Source of the DNA: Nemertoderma westbladi
Lineage: Eukaryota; Xenacoelomorpha; Nemertodermatida; Nemertodermatidae
DNA length: 25,177 nt
NCBI GenBank assembly: GCA_032718475.1
Contig: JAUCBJ010006939.1
Span: 1-25,177 of the forward strand
Reading direction: 5' to 3'
Part shown: positions 1-10,404 of the stretch, in pieces
How the letters are laid out: each line of letters starts with the position of its first letter
Position numbering within the stretch: position 1 is the stretch's first letter
Notes under the pieces: model-generated
The model's input: the letters and a program-made list of their open reading frames with translations, nothing else
Database searches by the model: none
Told to the model about the DNA's origin: nothing
Translations under genes and position numbers: made by a program

Positions 1-534
1 AAAAATCGAAGAATCTGTTGGTAACTACTGTATGTAGAAGTGCATATTTTATTTATGGTCTTTGTTTGTTCACATTTGGGGAAAATCACACAACATGTTG
101 CTATATTGTACTGTACAATCTTACTCCATATTGCTAAAAAAAATAACAGATTCAAAGTGATCCGCATAATTTATGCGGCACCTTTTTTGGTTGTATTATA
201 AAAATTATGTGGAATCAAAAACGTTTGGTTCGGGTAAATTGCGAATATGTTTTGGGTTTCTCTCTCTTTTTGTATATAAGGATAACATTGGGTGCTCATT
301 GACAATTACACTAGTGTTACAGGTAATTTGGTAATGTGTAATATTTCACAGCTGACAATATATTTTTCTAACACGCGGCCCATGGTGGCCCCTTGGAGAC
401 AGCGGCCCAGGCGCACCTGCACCCATTGCACCCCCTTAATCCGGGCCTGTTGCTGAGAGTGTGAGCGGGTGGATTGAGGGAGACCAATCCGCGATGATAG
501 ACGCTTTATTGCTTTCGTACTAGGCATTTATATT
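1..534. other. Non-coding stretch with a short perfect hairpin and a GC-rich patch
   Basis: No supportable gene. At 163-179 there is a perfect hairpin with 8-base arms (CCGCATAA, one unpaired T, TTATGCGG). From about 372 to 505 the base composition changes abruptly to GC-rich (GGCCCATGGTGGCCCC and following) against an AT-rich background, which suggests an inserted fragment of a repeat, but no element ends could be defined. Open frames across this patch on the minus strand have no recognisable domain. Confidence 0.4.
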
Positions 535-572
535 GGGCCTTCAAAGCAGAAACAAAATAAATAAATAAAACA
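535..572. repeat. 38-bp direct repeat, copy 1
   Basis: The 38 bases here (GGGCCTTCAAAGCAG followed by a CAAAATAAATAAATAAAACA tail) recur identically at 1276-1313 in the same orientation. The A-rich tail resembles the 3' end of a retroposed element (SINE or LINE tail), so the two copies may be the ends of two related insertions. That reading is inference; no tRNA-like head was seen upstream. Confidence 0.6.
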
Positions 573-1275
573 TACATACAGTATACAGTGGTTGGTTGGT
601 TGCGTGAATAGGAAATAACTATGGAAATGTTCGTATACGTGTAGCCGGAAACGTGGCGGAATTTCAACACGTATCCTACTGTTGGTTTGTTGATTTGTCG
701 ACAGCGGTCGTGGAGTTGGTAATCAATATAATATATGCTGTAGTTAGTGGCCACGTTGTTAGCATATACAGTATACAGTGGTTGGTTGCGTGGTGGTAAC
801 GTGGTGAAAAGGTGAATAACCGTAGGGTTAGGCAAACATCGTCGTTGATTGGTTGGTTGGTGGGTGGGTAACAGCTGTGGATTGAGTAGCGATGGGATGG
901 GGGCTAGCCATGCATTGTGAGGTTAGACTATGTGAAGATGAATATGCAATGGTTGGTGAAAAATTGCGATTTGAAAAATAGTAGATGTTACCTGATGCTA
1001 AGTGTAGACACCTCTAGCGTCTGTAAAATAAAGGTTGGTGATTGGATGCAGTACTAGCGTCGGGGGACTAATAACGCCTCTAGCGGAATAAGCGGGAACT
1101 TGAGAAGTTACCATGGTTACGGATGAAATGCTGACATCTGATTGGTTGAAATAATAACGACCACCGCAAAAGGTTGAAATGGTGGCTTCTGATTGGCTGC
1201 AGTACCAGAAATGGATGGTAATGATGGGCTACGGGTGACCATGTGCCCGTGTCATAGCATTGTATACTACTTATA
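573..1275. repeat. GGTT-rich stretch with repeated GATTGG words
   Basis: The segment contains repeated GTATACAGTGGTTGGTTG (near 579 and 769), GATTGGTTGG (near 846), and two similar stretches starting TCTGATTGG (near 1137 and 1187). It looks like several short degenerate tandem units. No coding sequence is supported; minus-strand open frames across it are low complexity. Confidence 0.4.
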
Positions 1276-1313
1276 GGGCCTTCAAAGCAGAAACAAAATA
1301 AATAAATAAAACA
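1276..1313. repeat. 38-bp direct repeat, copy 2
   Basis: Identical to the 38 bases at 535-572 and in the same orientation, 741 bases apart. Flanking bases differ on both sides, so the identity ends sharply, as expected for a mobile element tail or a short duplicated block. Confidence 0.6.
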
Positions 1314-1559
1314 CACATATGCATTTAACTAACATGCTAAACACAATTGTGTGTCACAAACCCAACCATAAACCTAACCGCCATACGTAGTAACTGCACA
1401 AAAACTAACACTTGTATTGTATTGTATTAAACTCTCCATAACATAATTAAACAACATAATGTATAACGATCATTTCTAAATACAGTAAATAACCACTAAA
1501 AGGTAACAGATATTTAGTTACTGTATGTTGTGAATAGGAGGGAGAAGCGGCCCTTACAT

Positions 1560-1945
1560 GCCAAAACCGTCTTATGTAGTCAATTTTTTTCAAAAATGAC
1601 ATATGCATATATTTGGATTCAGAAAAACGAGGCGCATTTTTCTAGCCAAGTCTTAAGACGTAATTATGAAGTCATAATGAGTTATATTTTTGCCAAAACC
1701 GTCTATCTCATCATCAGCTGGCAATAATAGTAAATCCCAAAACCATCTATCTTTACTTGGATTGATTTGGGATTAAACACTAAGTTTGAATTTATTGTTT
1801 CCTTTATTTAAACCGTCTATCTGTCACTGTGAATTCTATTCTATCTGTGAATTCTATTCTATCTGTGTATTCCGGCCAGTTGTATTCCGTTGGATTCAAT
1901 ATCTAATAATTATTCATTTTTATTTGCCAAAACAGTCTATCTCTA
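1560..1945 (+). repeat. Interspersed CCAAAACCGTCTATCT motif
   Basis: The word CCAAAACCGTCT(ATCT) and close variants occur near 1561, 1693, 1737, 1810 and 1927, mostly preceded by TTTG or TTTT. Between them, GTGAATTCTATTCTATCT is repeated twice in tandem near 1829-1868. Spacing varies from about 45 to 130 bases, so this is a degenerate short-motif array and not a regular satellite. Small open frames here arise from the AT-rich repeat sequence and have no family resemblance. Confidence 0.45.
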
Positions 1946-2464
1946 TGATCTACAATACAATAATGACTGTAAACTTGCCTAATAGCCTACAATTATGCTT
2001 TTACTGGTACCTAATTTTACTAGTTTCCTAAAATCTGGGTTATCCAACATCGCAAACGCCATTTATATAGCTACTGTATGTTAATTGTCGTACTGTAGTC
2101 CCTTTCTGGCACCCATCACCAATATTTTTCGTGCTCAAATTTTCAAAAGTTTTTATGGGTAACGAAAATAAATTTATTTGCGGTATATCGCGTTTTTTGG
2201 ATGTTGATGACGATTGTAGAAACTCAAATATAACATTCTAGAAAAATTTTTGAAATTTTTAATGTGCCCGTCCTGGGGCACGACAAAAACAGGTAGTGCA
2301 AATATGATATTGAAAAATCAGCATGAAATCAAGATTTATGACCTTTATTGAATATTTAATTTATTTTTTTGGGATGCTGATCACGAATCTGACACTGAAA
2401 TATATCGTAGGCCTACATTGTTGATTATCTTGCTTAAGGTAGTGGCAAGCCGACTAAGGGCGTC
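1946..2464. other. AT-rich non-coding DNA with a dispersed GATGCTGATCACGAAT motif
   Basis: No gene is supported. At 2371-2400 the word GATGCTGATCACGAATCTGA appears; a close variant recurs at 3328-3357 (GACGCTGATCACGAATATGA) and a more diverged one near 2198. A 13-base word, CATTGTTGATTAT, at 2416-2428 recurs at 3206-3218, on either side of the large hairpin that follows. Confidence 0.45.
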
Positions 2465-3211
2465 ACAATGATCCATTACAAGGGGTTGGTGGAACAGGAG
2501 TTTTTATAGCCCCGGAAGACAATTAAAAGATCATTTAAACAACGGCCTATATATTTTTCCCCGTTGGGTTATCGTCAGGGCCTGATTACTTAAAACAAAC
2601 TGGTAAAACTGCAAAAACACAAGAAACACCGGTACCACCGGTATGCAATGTAAATCAGTAAGGGACATCAGACTCATGACTGGCTAAACAGAACCTACAG
2701 TATGTATATCTCCAACACTACAAAAAATTATATAAATACAGTATATTTTTATAAGACAAATTTAAACAAACGCCCCCAACTATGATATAGGTTACGCTTA
2801 CATAATAACAGAATCAAATTATATTACTGTACAATAAATTAAATTGATCATGAGCACCTAATTTGCAGACTAAACGTAAATGAAAGTAACCTATATCATA
2901 GTTGGGGGCGTTTGTTTAGCTTTGTCTTATAAAAATATACTGTATTTATATAATTTTTTGGAGATATACGTACAGTAGGTTCTGTTTAGCCAGTCATGAG
3001 TCTGATGTCCCTTACTGCTTTACATTGCATACCGGTACCGGTGTTTTATACCTTTGTGTTTTTGCAGTTTTACCAGTTTGTTTTAAGTAATCAGGCCCTG
3101 ACGATACCCCAACGGGGAGAAATATATAGGCCGTTGTTTAAATTATCTTTTAATTGTCTTCCGAGGCTATAAAAACTCCTGTTCCACCAACCCCTTTTAA
3201 TGGATCATTGT
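2465..3211. repeat. Large inverted repeat (foldback hairpin), arms about 330 bp
   Basis: The left arm, 2465-2795, begins ACAATGATCCATT and ends CTATGATATAGGTTAC. The right arm, 2886-3211, is its reverse complement with few mismatches and small indels, starting GTAACCTATATCATAG and ending AATGGATCATTGT. The 90-base spacer (2796-2885) is AT-rich and unrelated. Neither arm has a convincing reading frame. The shape is that of a foldback transposon or a long-TIR MITE that retains almost only its ends. Possible target duplications are the 13-base words CATTGTTGATTAT at 2416-2428 and 3206-3218, but the right one overlaps the arm end, so the exact boundary is unresolved. Confidence 0.85.
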
Positions 3212-3443
3212 TGATTATGGCTTTTTGGATATGTGGATATGTTGTGTGGCACGAAAAATATACGTATAGAACAATAAATTTGTTAATCAGAAATCATCCT
3301 TTTGTTAGGACATTGGGTGTTTTCTGAGACGCTGATCACGAATATGAGACTCAAAAACCTCGTATTATCTAACCAAATTCAATTTTTGGCATTTGTAATT
3401 TTTATGCAACAATTGCATCTTTCGTCCCAGACAAGCACCACTA
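3212..3443. other. Non-coding DNA, dispersed GCTGATCACGAAT motif
   Basis: The only recognisable content is the second copy of the GCTGATCACGAAT motif at 3328-3357, shared with 2371-2400. An 86-codon open frame starting at 3302 runs through this motif and into the ATTCG array; it shows no domain and is not considered a gene. Confidence 0.35.
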
Positions 3444-3770
3444 ACCCAGTAAAAAATCCCCATGCGCAACGCATTCGTGCCACATGCAGCATTCGTAAAA
3501 GGTGCGTGAAATGTTATTTAAGATTCGTGAAGCCTTCGTCAATGGTTCGTCAGTCCGAATAATTTAACGAATGCGTATAGTATTCGTATCGCATGTGAGA
3601 TTTCACTTGTAAATATATTCGTGGCTCATCATTCGTGGCGCATGCGATACGAATGCTTCCACTCCACACAAAAATAATTCGTGGTTCATTCGTTCGTGGC
3701 ACATGCGATACGAATGCTTCGCCGCAACACGCTTAAAATTATTCGTGGTCCATGCGAAACGCGTGCAAAG
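3444..3770. repeat. ATTCGTGG / CATGCGATACGAATGC motif array with one transposon-like end
   Basis: The stretch starts with ACCCAGTAAAAAATCC followed by CATGCG, nearly the same as the terminus of the element at 5087 (CCCAGTCAAAAATCC then CATGCG). Inside, ATTCGTGGC, CATGCGATACGAATGCTTC and ATTCGTA/ATTCGTG words recur, with a full CATGCGATACGAATGCTTC near 3641 and again near 3701. No opposite terminus (GACTGGGT) is present before 4000, so this looks like a truncated or one-ended relative of the 5087-7888 element. Confidence 0.5.
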
Positions 3771-4032
3771 CATTCTCAATTAGAGTACCGTACATACTTT
3801 AATACTGGCCAATCACAATTAGGCAAATAATCGAACATAAGTGTTATTAGTTAGTAGCTCTCCCCCTTTGTTACCAGTCAGCCAGTCCCATGTACTTTAA
3901 CTACTGTATATACAGTATTTAATGGGTTGCCCAGTAATTCTTAACTCCCGTTTATTATTTTGGTTCCCCATTATTTTGGTATGTAAACCTGTTCCCTTTC
4001 CCAACATGCTTGATATACTGTAATAATGTAAA

Positions 4033-4258
4033 GGTAATGTACTGTAGGCTAGGTGAGATAAATAATGACAACTATTAACTTAAGGAACTACAGTATGTAG
4101 GCATACTTATAGTACAGTATGTAGGCACCCCCCCCCCCCCCCCCCCACCCCCCCCCTCCCGTAGTTTTAGCCCCTGTACAGTAGTACTCATTTCCCAAAG
4201 TTATTACAGTAGTTTTATGTTGTCATTATTTATCTCACCTGGCCTACAGTACAGTACC
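4033..4258. mobile_element. Small inverted-repeat element (MITE-like), 226 bp
   Basis: The left terminus 4033-4072 (GGTAATGTACTGTAGGC then AGGTGAGATAAATAATGACAAC) is the reverse complement, with two mismatches, of 4219-4258. The interior holds a C19 run (4128-4146), one A, then C9, and short TACAGTA/TACTGTA words. The flanks read GTAAA on the left and AAATA on the right, so at best a 3-base AAA target duplication is visible. No coding capacity. The superfamily cannot be assigned. Confidence 0.7.
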
Positions 4259-4400
4259 AAATACATATTATAAAGCATGTGGCATTTTTATTAAATTGTA
4301 CAGTGTACGTATGTATGGTGATATTTTCACACCGTTTCTTAGGCTTCCAGGTTGAATCTGTTTAATTCGGTATAAAACGCATTAAAAAGTCTACTGATAC

Positions 4401-4434
4401 ACTGTAGCAGTTAATTACGGGTAACTGCTACAGT
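4401..4434. repeat. Perfect 13-bp hairpin with 8-base loop
   Basis: ACTGTAGCAGTTA (4401-4413) pairs exactly with TAACTGCTACAGT (4422-4434) across the loop ATTACGGG. It is not followed by a T-run. It sits between two small repeat elements and is probably the remnant of one. Confidence 0.6.
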
Positions 4435-5100
4435 AGGCCCTACACTTATTAATGGTAAAAAAATCTTACAGACAAAATACAGTCCCAATCCCAATAAGCA
4501 TAAAGGGGGGTAGGTATACCCCCCCCCCCCCCCCCCGCCCCTCAGGTAAAATTTTCAAATTATTGTTTCTTTCTCTCACCTAGAGCGCAGAATTTAATGA
4601 GGATTACAAATCTGAAAACCGCTTAGTGAGACTTCTTTCAGTTCTCGAGTTATCACTGTTTATCCGTATGACGGTCTAACCGTCAAATTGTAAGAAAGAC
4701 AGAAGACCGACAGACAGACAGATAGACTAGATTCCACCAAAAATTAAAACTGACATCGGAAATGAAATCAACGACCCCGAAACCCCCAGTAATGAACATT
4801 TTAGGTCGTTGGTGTGCATCATTCGTGCCAGAAATAATTAACCAACCAGAACACAGACAGCCAATTTTGGCGGGAGGTTTAAACTTTGAAGGGCATTTTC
4901 TCGGAATGACATTTTTCATTTTCAAATTACTACTCCTCCGTCATTTTTCAACCAATTTTCTTCGTTTATGGCTCATTCGAATAAGCTTTGGAAGCTCTCT
5001 AAAAGTTATCTTATGGAATTTTGATAAATATTACCATTTTTTCTAATTAGCCATTTTTAATTTAAAATATGATAATTGAATAATTACCCAGTCAAAAATC

Positions 5101-5300
5101 CACATGCGATACGCATGCGGGTGACGCACCAAAACCGCATGCGGAGCGCATGCGCGTATGTCCGGTCGAAAAAGTGCGATATGCATGCGGACCGCAAGCG
5201 TGTCCGCATGCGGACCGCATGTGTCCGAATGTAGTCTGCATGCGGACCGCATGTGTGTACGAATGTGGTCCGCATGCGGACAAGCGTGTCCATATGCAGA
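5101..5300. repeat. Left subterminal GCATGCGG palindrome array
   Basis: About a dozen copies of ATGCGG, CCGCATGCGG or GCATGCG lie within 200 bases, most of them palindromic (for example TGCATGCGGACCGCATGTGT twice, near 5187-5260). Open frames on both strands here are by-products of a repeat whose units lack stop codons; the predicted peptides only cycle through C, G, P, H, A, D, M and R. The array is probably functional for the element, for instance as transposase-binding sites, but that is inference. Confidence 0.65.
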
Positions 5301-7542
5301 CCTACAAATATCCACACGCAAATCCCTTACCGCACAGGTCCATGCCCATTACGCACTCCTACTGCCAATTTGCGTCGAGTCACATCTTAAAAAGGTTGCA
5401 TATATTATATACAGTCTAATATATGTCTGGTCATTTCTCAGTCGGTCTGTTTGGTAAAACTCCACTGTATGAATGTTATACATACAGTTTATCAATATGC
5501 ACTTGTTACGTTTTATAGGATGAAGGGCCTTATGCAATTGTAAATATTGTGCAGCTCGAAGGCTGACTAAGTCTAACGTTTTGACTAATAACTCGAGTTT
5601 AAGAAAAGATATGAGAAAGCTGCTTGCAGATTTGAAATCTCTATTAAATTCGGCGCATGCACACGATAGGATTGGAAATTTGTTTGACAATTTCCAAACA
5701 TTCCCACCCCCACCCCAGTGTTGAGTGTTCCTTGGCGCTGAACTTGATTGGTTGGGAAGGCCGCAAATTGCCGCTAAAGATGTCCAAATGAAATTTTGAA
5801 TAATAATTCAAGCACAGAGTGATACATTAACACTTCGCACCATATTGTATTGGGTCTAAACTCTACACCGACAACCATTATTAAAGCGAATTAATAATGT
5901 TATTTATTAATTGAGGGAAAGGAACAGGTTACAGTGGAAGGTTATTCTAAAAAAACAATGAACGAGAGTCACAAACTCAGGTTACATTTTCATATTTGCT
6001 GTTGTCGGCAGTGGTTGTCGGCTGTCGGCGTAGTGATTAAACCCTACCATATTGTAGTTTGTTAGAGAGCGTTATATACCTCTTAATGAATCAAAGCCAA
6101 TACCTCAAATGTGCAGTAATAATTTGAACTCCAAATGAGCGACGGGTAAGGGAGGGGGGTCTATCGACACAAATTCCACCTGGACGAAGAAATAATGAAG
6201 TTAATGGGAATCGAACGAGTACAATGACAATATCTTATAACCAAAACAGTAACAGGTCTTTCAATTATTGCTCGTTATAAAAACAAGTTACCAACAAAAA
6301 ATGTTACAAAATAGTTTTATTAGGATTAGGAACTTGAACAAAATACTCAAAACAAAACATTTTTATTTTAACCTTATTTAATCAGAACTGTACACTCGAA
6401 TTTGCTTTCGTCGCTTGATCATGTCTTTTTTAGATATTAGTGTAATCTTCCTTTTCCTTCCCTTAATAATTTCCTCGCCGCCTCCGTCATTACGTCCTCC
6501 CTCTCCAGCCTCCTGCCTCCGTCTGAGCGCCACCACTACGTCCTCCCTCTCCAGCCTCCTTCTGCTAGGCTACGCTAGGCTGTCTGTTCTGTCTGTCATT
6601 GACATCTCACCTTCCTCAGTTCAGCAGTTCCTGCTTTCAGACCTTGTAATTGTTCCTGTGCTGAGCAGTGCAGTTCACGGTGCGAATTACCGGTACTGAC
6701 TGACTGAATTACAGTGAATACCGGTATAAACAAATTTAAAATCTTCCGGCAGTCCGGTATCTTCTGTCTTCCAGTCTTCGGCGTACATCTGCTGATCTGT
6801 CTCTGTCTGTACATTGCACATTGTGCAAAATACGCCGAGTTGCCGAGTTGCCGAGCCGCGAGCCAGCCAGGCAGCGTATTTACTTACATCATGGCTTCCG
6901 CGTAATTGCAATAATACGCAGCGTATCTTCCCTTCCGCGTAAATTCGGCTGTTCGGAGAAATTCCAGTCTGGCCTACCAGTCTACCGCACTACAGGCAAA
7001 CCGGGTACAGGCACACAGGCTGACAGGCCTATTTTATTATTTTGCATGTTAGTTTTACCTGACTGCCTGATGACAGGCAGACAGGTCAGCCACCAGCCGG
7101 TACCATTACATGCAGACATGTGCTTTACTGCATTAGCAGATTAGGGCATTACCTGGATTGGCCTACAACGATAGCAGAATACAGGAATAGGGCTGCAGGG
7201 AGCAGATAGCTTACTGCATACTGCAGTACTGGTAAATCTGACCTAGCTCAGGAGAAGCTAGAGATAAAATAGCTGACAGCCTGATTTTCCCGCCAAAACC
7301 ATGATTTGTTTAGAAGACAACCAAATCCTTAATTTAAAAATCCTGAATTTCCATTGGCAGATAGGCTAATTACGATTTTTCTTAGAAGTGAAGGCTGCTC
7401 CTGTGTTGATTTATTATGGTGCAGGTTAACTGGCAGAATAACGTCATACAAGAGGCTGACTGAATTATAAAATTGAATTATGCATCCAATCCTTGCGTGT
7501 CTCAGCTCGCAGGAACTATTCCGTAATTCAATTTCGAACGAA
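5301..7542. other. Non-coding interior of the CCCAGTC element
   Basis: Open frames up to about 110 codons occur at 5349-5690, 6415-6911 and 6821-7144, but none shows a transposase, reverse-transcriptase or other family motif, and they overlap one another on both strands. Low-complexity features are CT-rich sequence (6475-6570), CTGTCGG words (6001-6030) and GACAGGC words (7010-7090). Confidence 0.4.
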
Positions 7543-7862
7543 AATTAATAAAACGAAATAAATGATATTTAATAATAATTATGGTAGATTTATGATATTA
7601 AGGTGAATTATATCACTTTTTAAAATTTATAAAAATTTGAATCACGCATCCAATCCGCATGCGTATCGCATGCACAAGTCCGCACTACAATATTGCACCT
7701 AAATTAATAAAATGCAATAAATGACATTATATTTGAATAATTATGGTAGATTCATGATTTTAACATGAATTATATCATTTTTTAAAATTTCTAAAAAATG
7801 TTTAAAATTTATAAAAAATTTAATTCCGCATCCAATCCACATCCCGCATGCCCCACGCATGT
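7543..7862 (+). repeat. Two tandem AT-rich units of about 160 bp ending in CATGCG words
   Basis: Unit 1 starts at 7543 and unit 2 at 7702; both begin AATTAATAAAA, continue through AATTATGGTAGATT(T/C)ATGAT and TTTTAAAATTT, and end with GCATCCAATCC followed by CATGCG-type words. Unit 2 has a small internal duplication of TTTAAAATTT. A fragment of a third unit (GCATCCAATCC) lies upstream near 7483. Together they form the right subterminal array of the element ending at 7888. Confidence 0.65.
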
Positions 7863-8183
7863 GGATCGCATGCGTGTTTTTGACTGGGTAAATTAATTAA
7901 TTAAAATAAAATTGGCTAATTAAAAATTCTATAAGATAACTTTTGTAGAGTCGATCACGCTGAGTCCAAAAAAGTTGGTTTCAAGAAATTAGGACCGAAA
8001 TTGAGGGACTAGTAGCAATTTTAGTGAAATCTTTAATTCCGCCGCCAGCCGCTAGGGGGAGGCTACAAATTTTCAAATTTTACTATAAAGGCTATTTGGC
8101 CTTCCATACAGTGGTTGACCATGACAAATAAGCAATATTATCATTTAACACTAATTGACAGCCATTTTAAAAAAAGATTCATT

Positions 8184-8243
8184 GGGGGTATACCCCCCCC
8201 CCCCCTTAACTTGGTCATTTTATTATTATTATTATTATTATTT
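8184..8243. repeat. G5-TATA-C13 palindrome followed by an (ATT)n microsatellite
   Basis: GGGGGTATACCCCC starts at 8184 and its C run extends to 8205. After a 12-base gap, an (ATT)n run of about eight units occupies 8218-8241. The palindrome resembles the GGTATACC plus C-run near 4513 and may mark the outer end of the larger inverted-repeat composite. Confidence 0.6.
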
Positions 8244-8330
8244 AATTTATTTCAGGCCCGATGGCCCATAAAAACGTACTGTGGGGCGAGCCACGAAGTG
8301 AGTGAGCCTTAGCGTAGGGGTACCATTAAT

Positions 8331-8837
8331 TAACCCTATCCATACCGGGGGGGGGGGGGGGAGACTTTTGGAAACGCACTTTATTTGATTGCTTGGTTCA
8401 AAGCCAAACCACATTTATTGCAAGTGAAATTCCGTTACTTTTCCTAAAATTTATTATTCTTTATCTTAAAACAAAAATTAATTTCATATTATTATTTATG
8501 ACCATGGAAATGACACGTAAACTGACCTGTCTCTGAAACTGTCATATTATTGCTGAACTATTGTAGGAGGGAAATTTAAAATTCAATCAATTTAATATCA
8601 ATTTAAAGTTAATTTAAACATAATTATAGTATATAAATTTTATATTTGAGCATTAGTGTGTGGCATATTTGAATAGAGGAATAAATTTTGTATCTAAAAC
8701 TTTTTACTTTAAAGTAATATCATCACACCACACAAAGTTATATGCTTCCAAACTTTACGTCTCCAAAAGTCCCCCCCCCCCCCCCCCCCCCCCCCGGTAA
8801 TTTGAGCGTCTAAAGTACCCTGGTATGGATAGGGTTA
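8331..8837. mobile_element. 507-bp MITE with TA-flanked inverted ends, inserted in copy A
   Basis: TAACCCTATCCATACC (8331-8346) and its exact reverse complement GGTATGGATAGGGTTA (8822-8837) bound an AT-rich, non-coding stretch. The inverted similarity continues inward through a G15 run (8347-8361) opposite a C25 run (8771-8795), then GACTTTTGGA and its inverse. Counting the outer TA as target duplication gives a Tc1/mariner-type MITE. Copy B at 11095-11110 lacks the whole insertion, with only a few bases of difference at the junction, which supports mobility. Confidence 0.85.
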
Positions 8838-9669
8838 GATCGTTCTGTCGTTCTGTCGCGTTTTTTTTCAGAATTTTATTTTAAACGTTAATACTGTAGC
8901 TCGGCCAATCCTTGATGAAATCTATCCAGACTTGGTACACATGTTGTTTGGCAAAAGTTTGAAAATTTTCCAAGTAGAATTTGCGTGGGGCCTTCGTGCA
9001 GCATCAGTGTAACTGTTATTGCAGTTATAATAAATTTATTTATCCAAAATTAAAATGCGTTAAATTATTATTACTGTAGGATAAATCAGCTGGGTTTCTG
9101 ACAAATTTTGCAATACATTGGGGCTGTCGGCCAATCTGCATGTACCGGTACTGTTAGGCTGTACTCAATACCTGAATCGAGAATCCTGCAATCAGTCAAT
9201 ACTGCAACACTGGTCAGCCGGTACCATACACTGCAGACATGCCATATCATGTTATGTAATTAAACATGGCCCCGGCAACCCTTGCGGTGATTATAGTTTA
9301 GGCCTAATTAGCCCAGTACCGGTACCGGTAATAATAGCCTAATATAATAGTTTAGATAGTTACCGCTAATCATTCAGTCATTGGCACGGTACACCGTATT
9401 GCTGTACTGCCGTTGTAGTGCGCACCGTAGGTACCACCCTACTACCGGTACCGGCTGACCGGTGGCAACTAGCACTTCAGCACTTGCACAGCAACAGCAC
9501 TACCGGCGATACACAGGTTGGAATTTATGTAGAGTTTGCTCGACAGTAGGCCTACAGATATAAAATAGTTATCTAAATTATATATATTACTATTGACAAG
9601 TATTGAAATATATACCGTTATTCGTGTTATCAGTATTTGCAACATCTGACATTGAAGAGGTGAGAGAAG

Positions 9670-10196
9670 ATGAATACTGGTACTCAACAAAACCAACGCT
9701 TATCACAGGTCGGTATGGTTACCTCGAAACCGGCGCGACTGTCCACTCGAATACAACTTCAAAACACAAACGCCAACAATAAACTGAAAGCGAATCGAAC
9801 GTCTTCAGAATAATCTGTCATTGGGACGAAGAAAAGGAAGCCGAAACCACGGGAATGGACCACAGCTAAGATTGAATGCTCCCATTGTCAGAGTTCCTGG
9901 ACCGAAATTGAAACACCAATTGCCGATGGGCTTGATCTCTCAAACCAAAACTTCCTCTGCGGGGTTTGCGCGGCAGTAAAGATTGAAAGTCTGGAAGCTG
10001 GCATCCCTAGGTATTATTATTATAAAGAGCGTCAGCCTGCGTTTAATAAATATATTTTAATACAAAACAGGTCGAACGCAAAGAGTCTTATAATGATGAC
10101 GAGTACTGCATTGATTGTATTCCTATAAACCACCTGACTTTGCATATTGAACGTGCGTTTGGAAATAAGTTCGTGCTACCCTTCCGTGGGTGGTAG
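9670..10196 (+). pseudogene. Disrupted copy of the zinc-knuckle-like repeat ORF
   Basis: Same frame as the intact version at 13790-14316, without indels, but codon 48 is TAA (9811-9813) where the other copy has GAA. Other changes are scattered substitutions (for example Val to Ala after the last Cys pair). The remainder of the frame stays open to 10126 and the alternative downstream exon to 10194. The stop would give a 47-residue peptide lacking the cysteines, so this copy is likely inactive. Confidence 0.6.
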
Positions 10197-10404
10197 ATGT
10201 CGCGGTTATGTATTGGTGGGTGGGGGGGGGGGGGGGGGGGGGGGGTGCAGATTAAAAGGGGTGAACACGTACTGTCCCCCTTTCTTTGATTAATTGGTGG
10301 TGTGGGTTAATCTCTCATAACCTGATTTTGTGATACAGTCGCACAATTTTAATTTGTATCTCATAACTGGGCCTCGTGCTGCGCGAAGGCCCCACGAACG
10401 TGTA

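Larger units (their letters stand above)
5087..7888. mobile_element. DNA-transposon-like element with CCCAGTC ends, TA-flanked, non-coding
   Basis: The left end reads TA|CCCAGTCAAAAATCC followed by ACATGCGATACGCATG; the right end is the inverse, GCATGTGGATCGCATGCG then TTTTTGACTGGG|TA. TA target duplication and short inverted ends suggest the Tc1/mariner superfamily, but that is inference. Arrays of GCATGCGG words lie just inside each end (5101-5300 and 7650-7880). The 2-kb interior has no open frame with recognisable transposase motifs, so the copy appears non-autonomous. A CT-rich stretch at 6475-6570 contains a 24-base word repeated with a 46-base period (6491 and 6537). Confidence 0.6.
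4504..8205. mobile_element. Diverged long inverted-repeat composite
   Basis: Sequences outside the 5087-7888 element also match each other in inverted orientation. GGCTAATTA and ATTC(C/T)ATAAGATAACTTTT lie to its right (about 7910-7950); their reverse complements lie to its left (about 5000-5060). Weaker matching extends to GTAAAATTT near 4546 and its inverse near 8080. The outer limits have G-run/TATA/C-run palindromes: GGTATACC then C18 (about 4513-4536), and GGGGGTATACCCCC then more C (8184-8205). This may be an old element with long inverted ends, or two old copies facing each other with a younger element between them. Open frames in 4683-5046 have no recognisable domain. Confidence 0.45.
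8280..10404 (+). repeat. Copy A of a 1.6-kb dispersed repeat (interrupted by a MITE)
   Basis: The stretch starting TGTGGGGCGAGCCACGAAG and ending GGCCCCACGAACGTGTA matches 11052-14521 almost base for base once the insertions are removed. The net lengths are about 1618 and 1593 bp. One difference is about 35 bases near 9100 that B lacks. The body carries ACCGGTACCGG words, a small reading frame near 9670 and a poly-G run (24 G at 10222-10245). The ends are only partly inverted (GTGGGGC versus GGCCCCAC), no target duplication common to both copies is evident, and Helitron or LTR termini are not seen, so the element class is unresolved. Confidence 0.85.

Noticed and set aside
5043-5457. Several overlapping open frames of 63-99 codons on both strands
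   Set aside because: They all read through the GCATGCGG array; peptides only cycle through the same residues and both strands are open because the repeat unit lacks stops.
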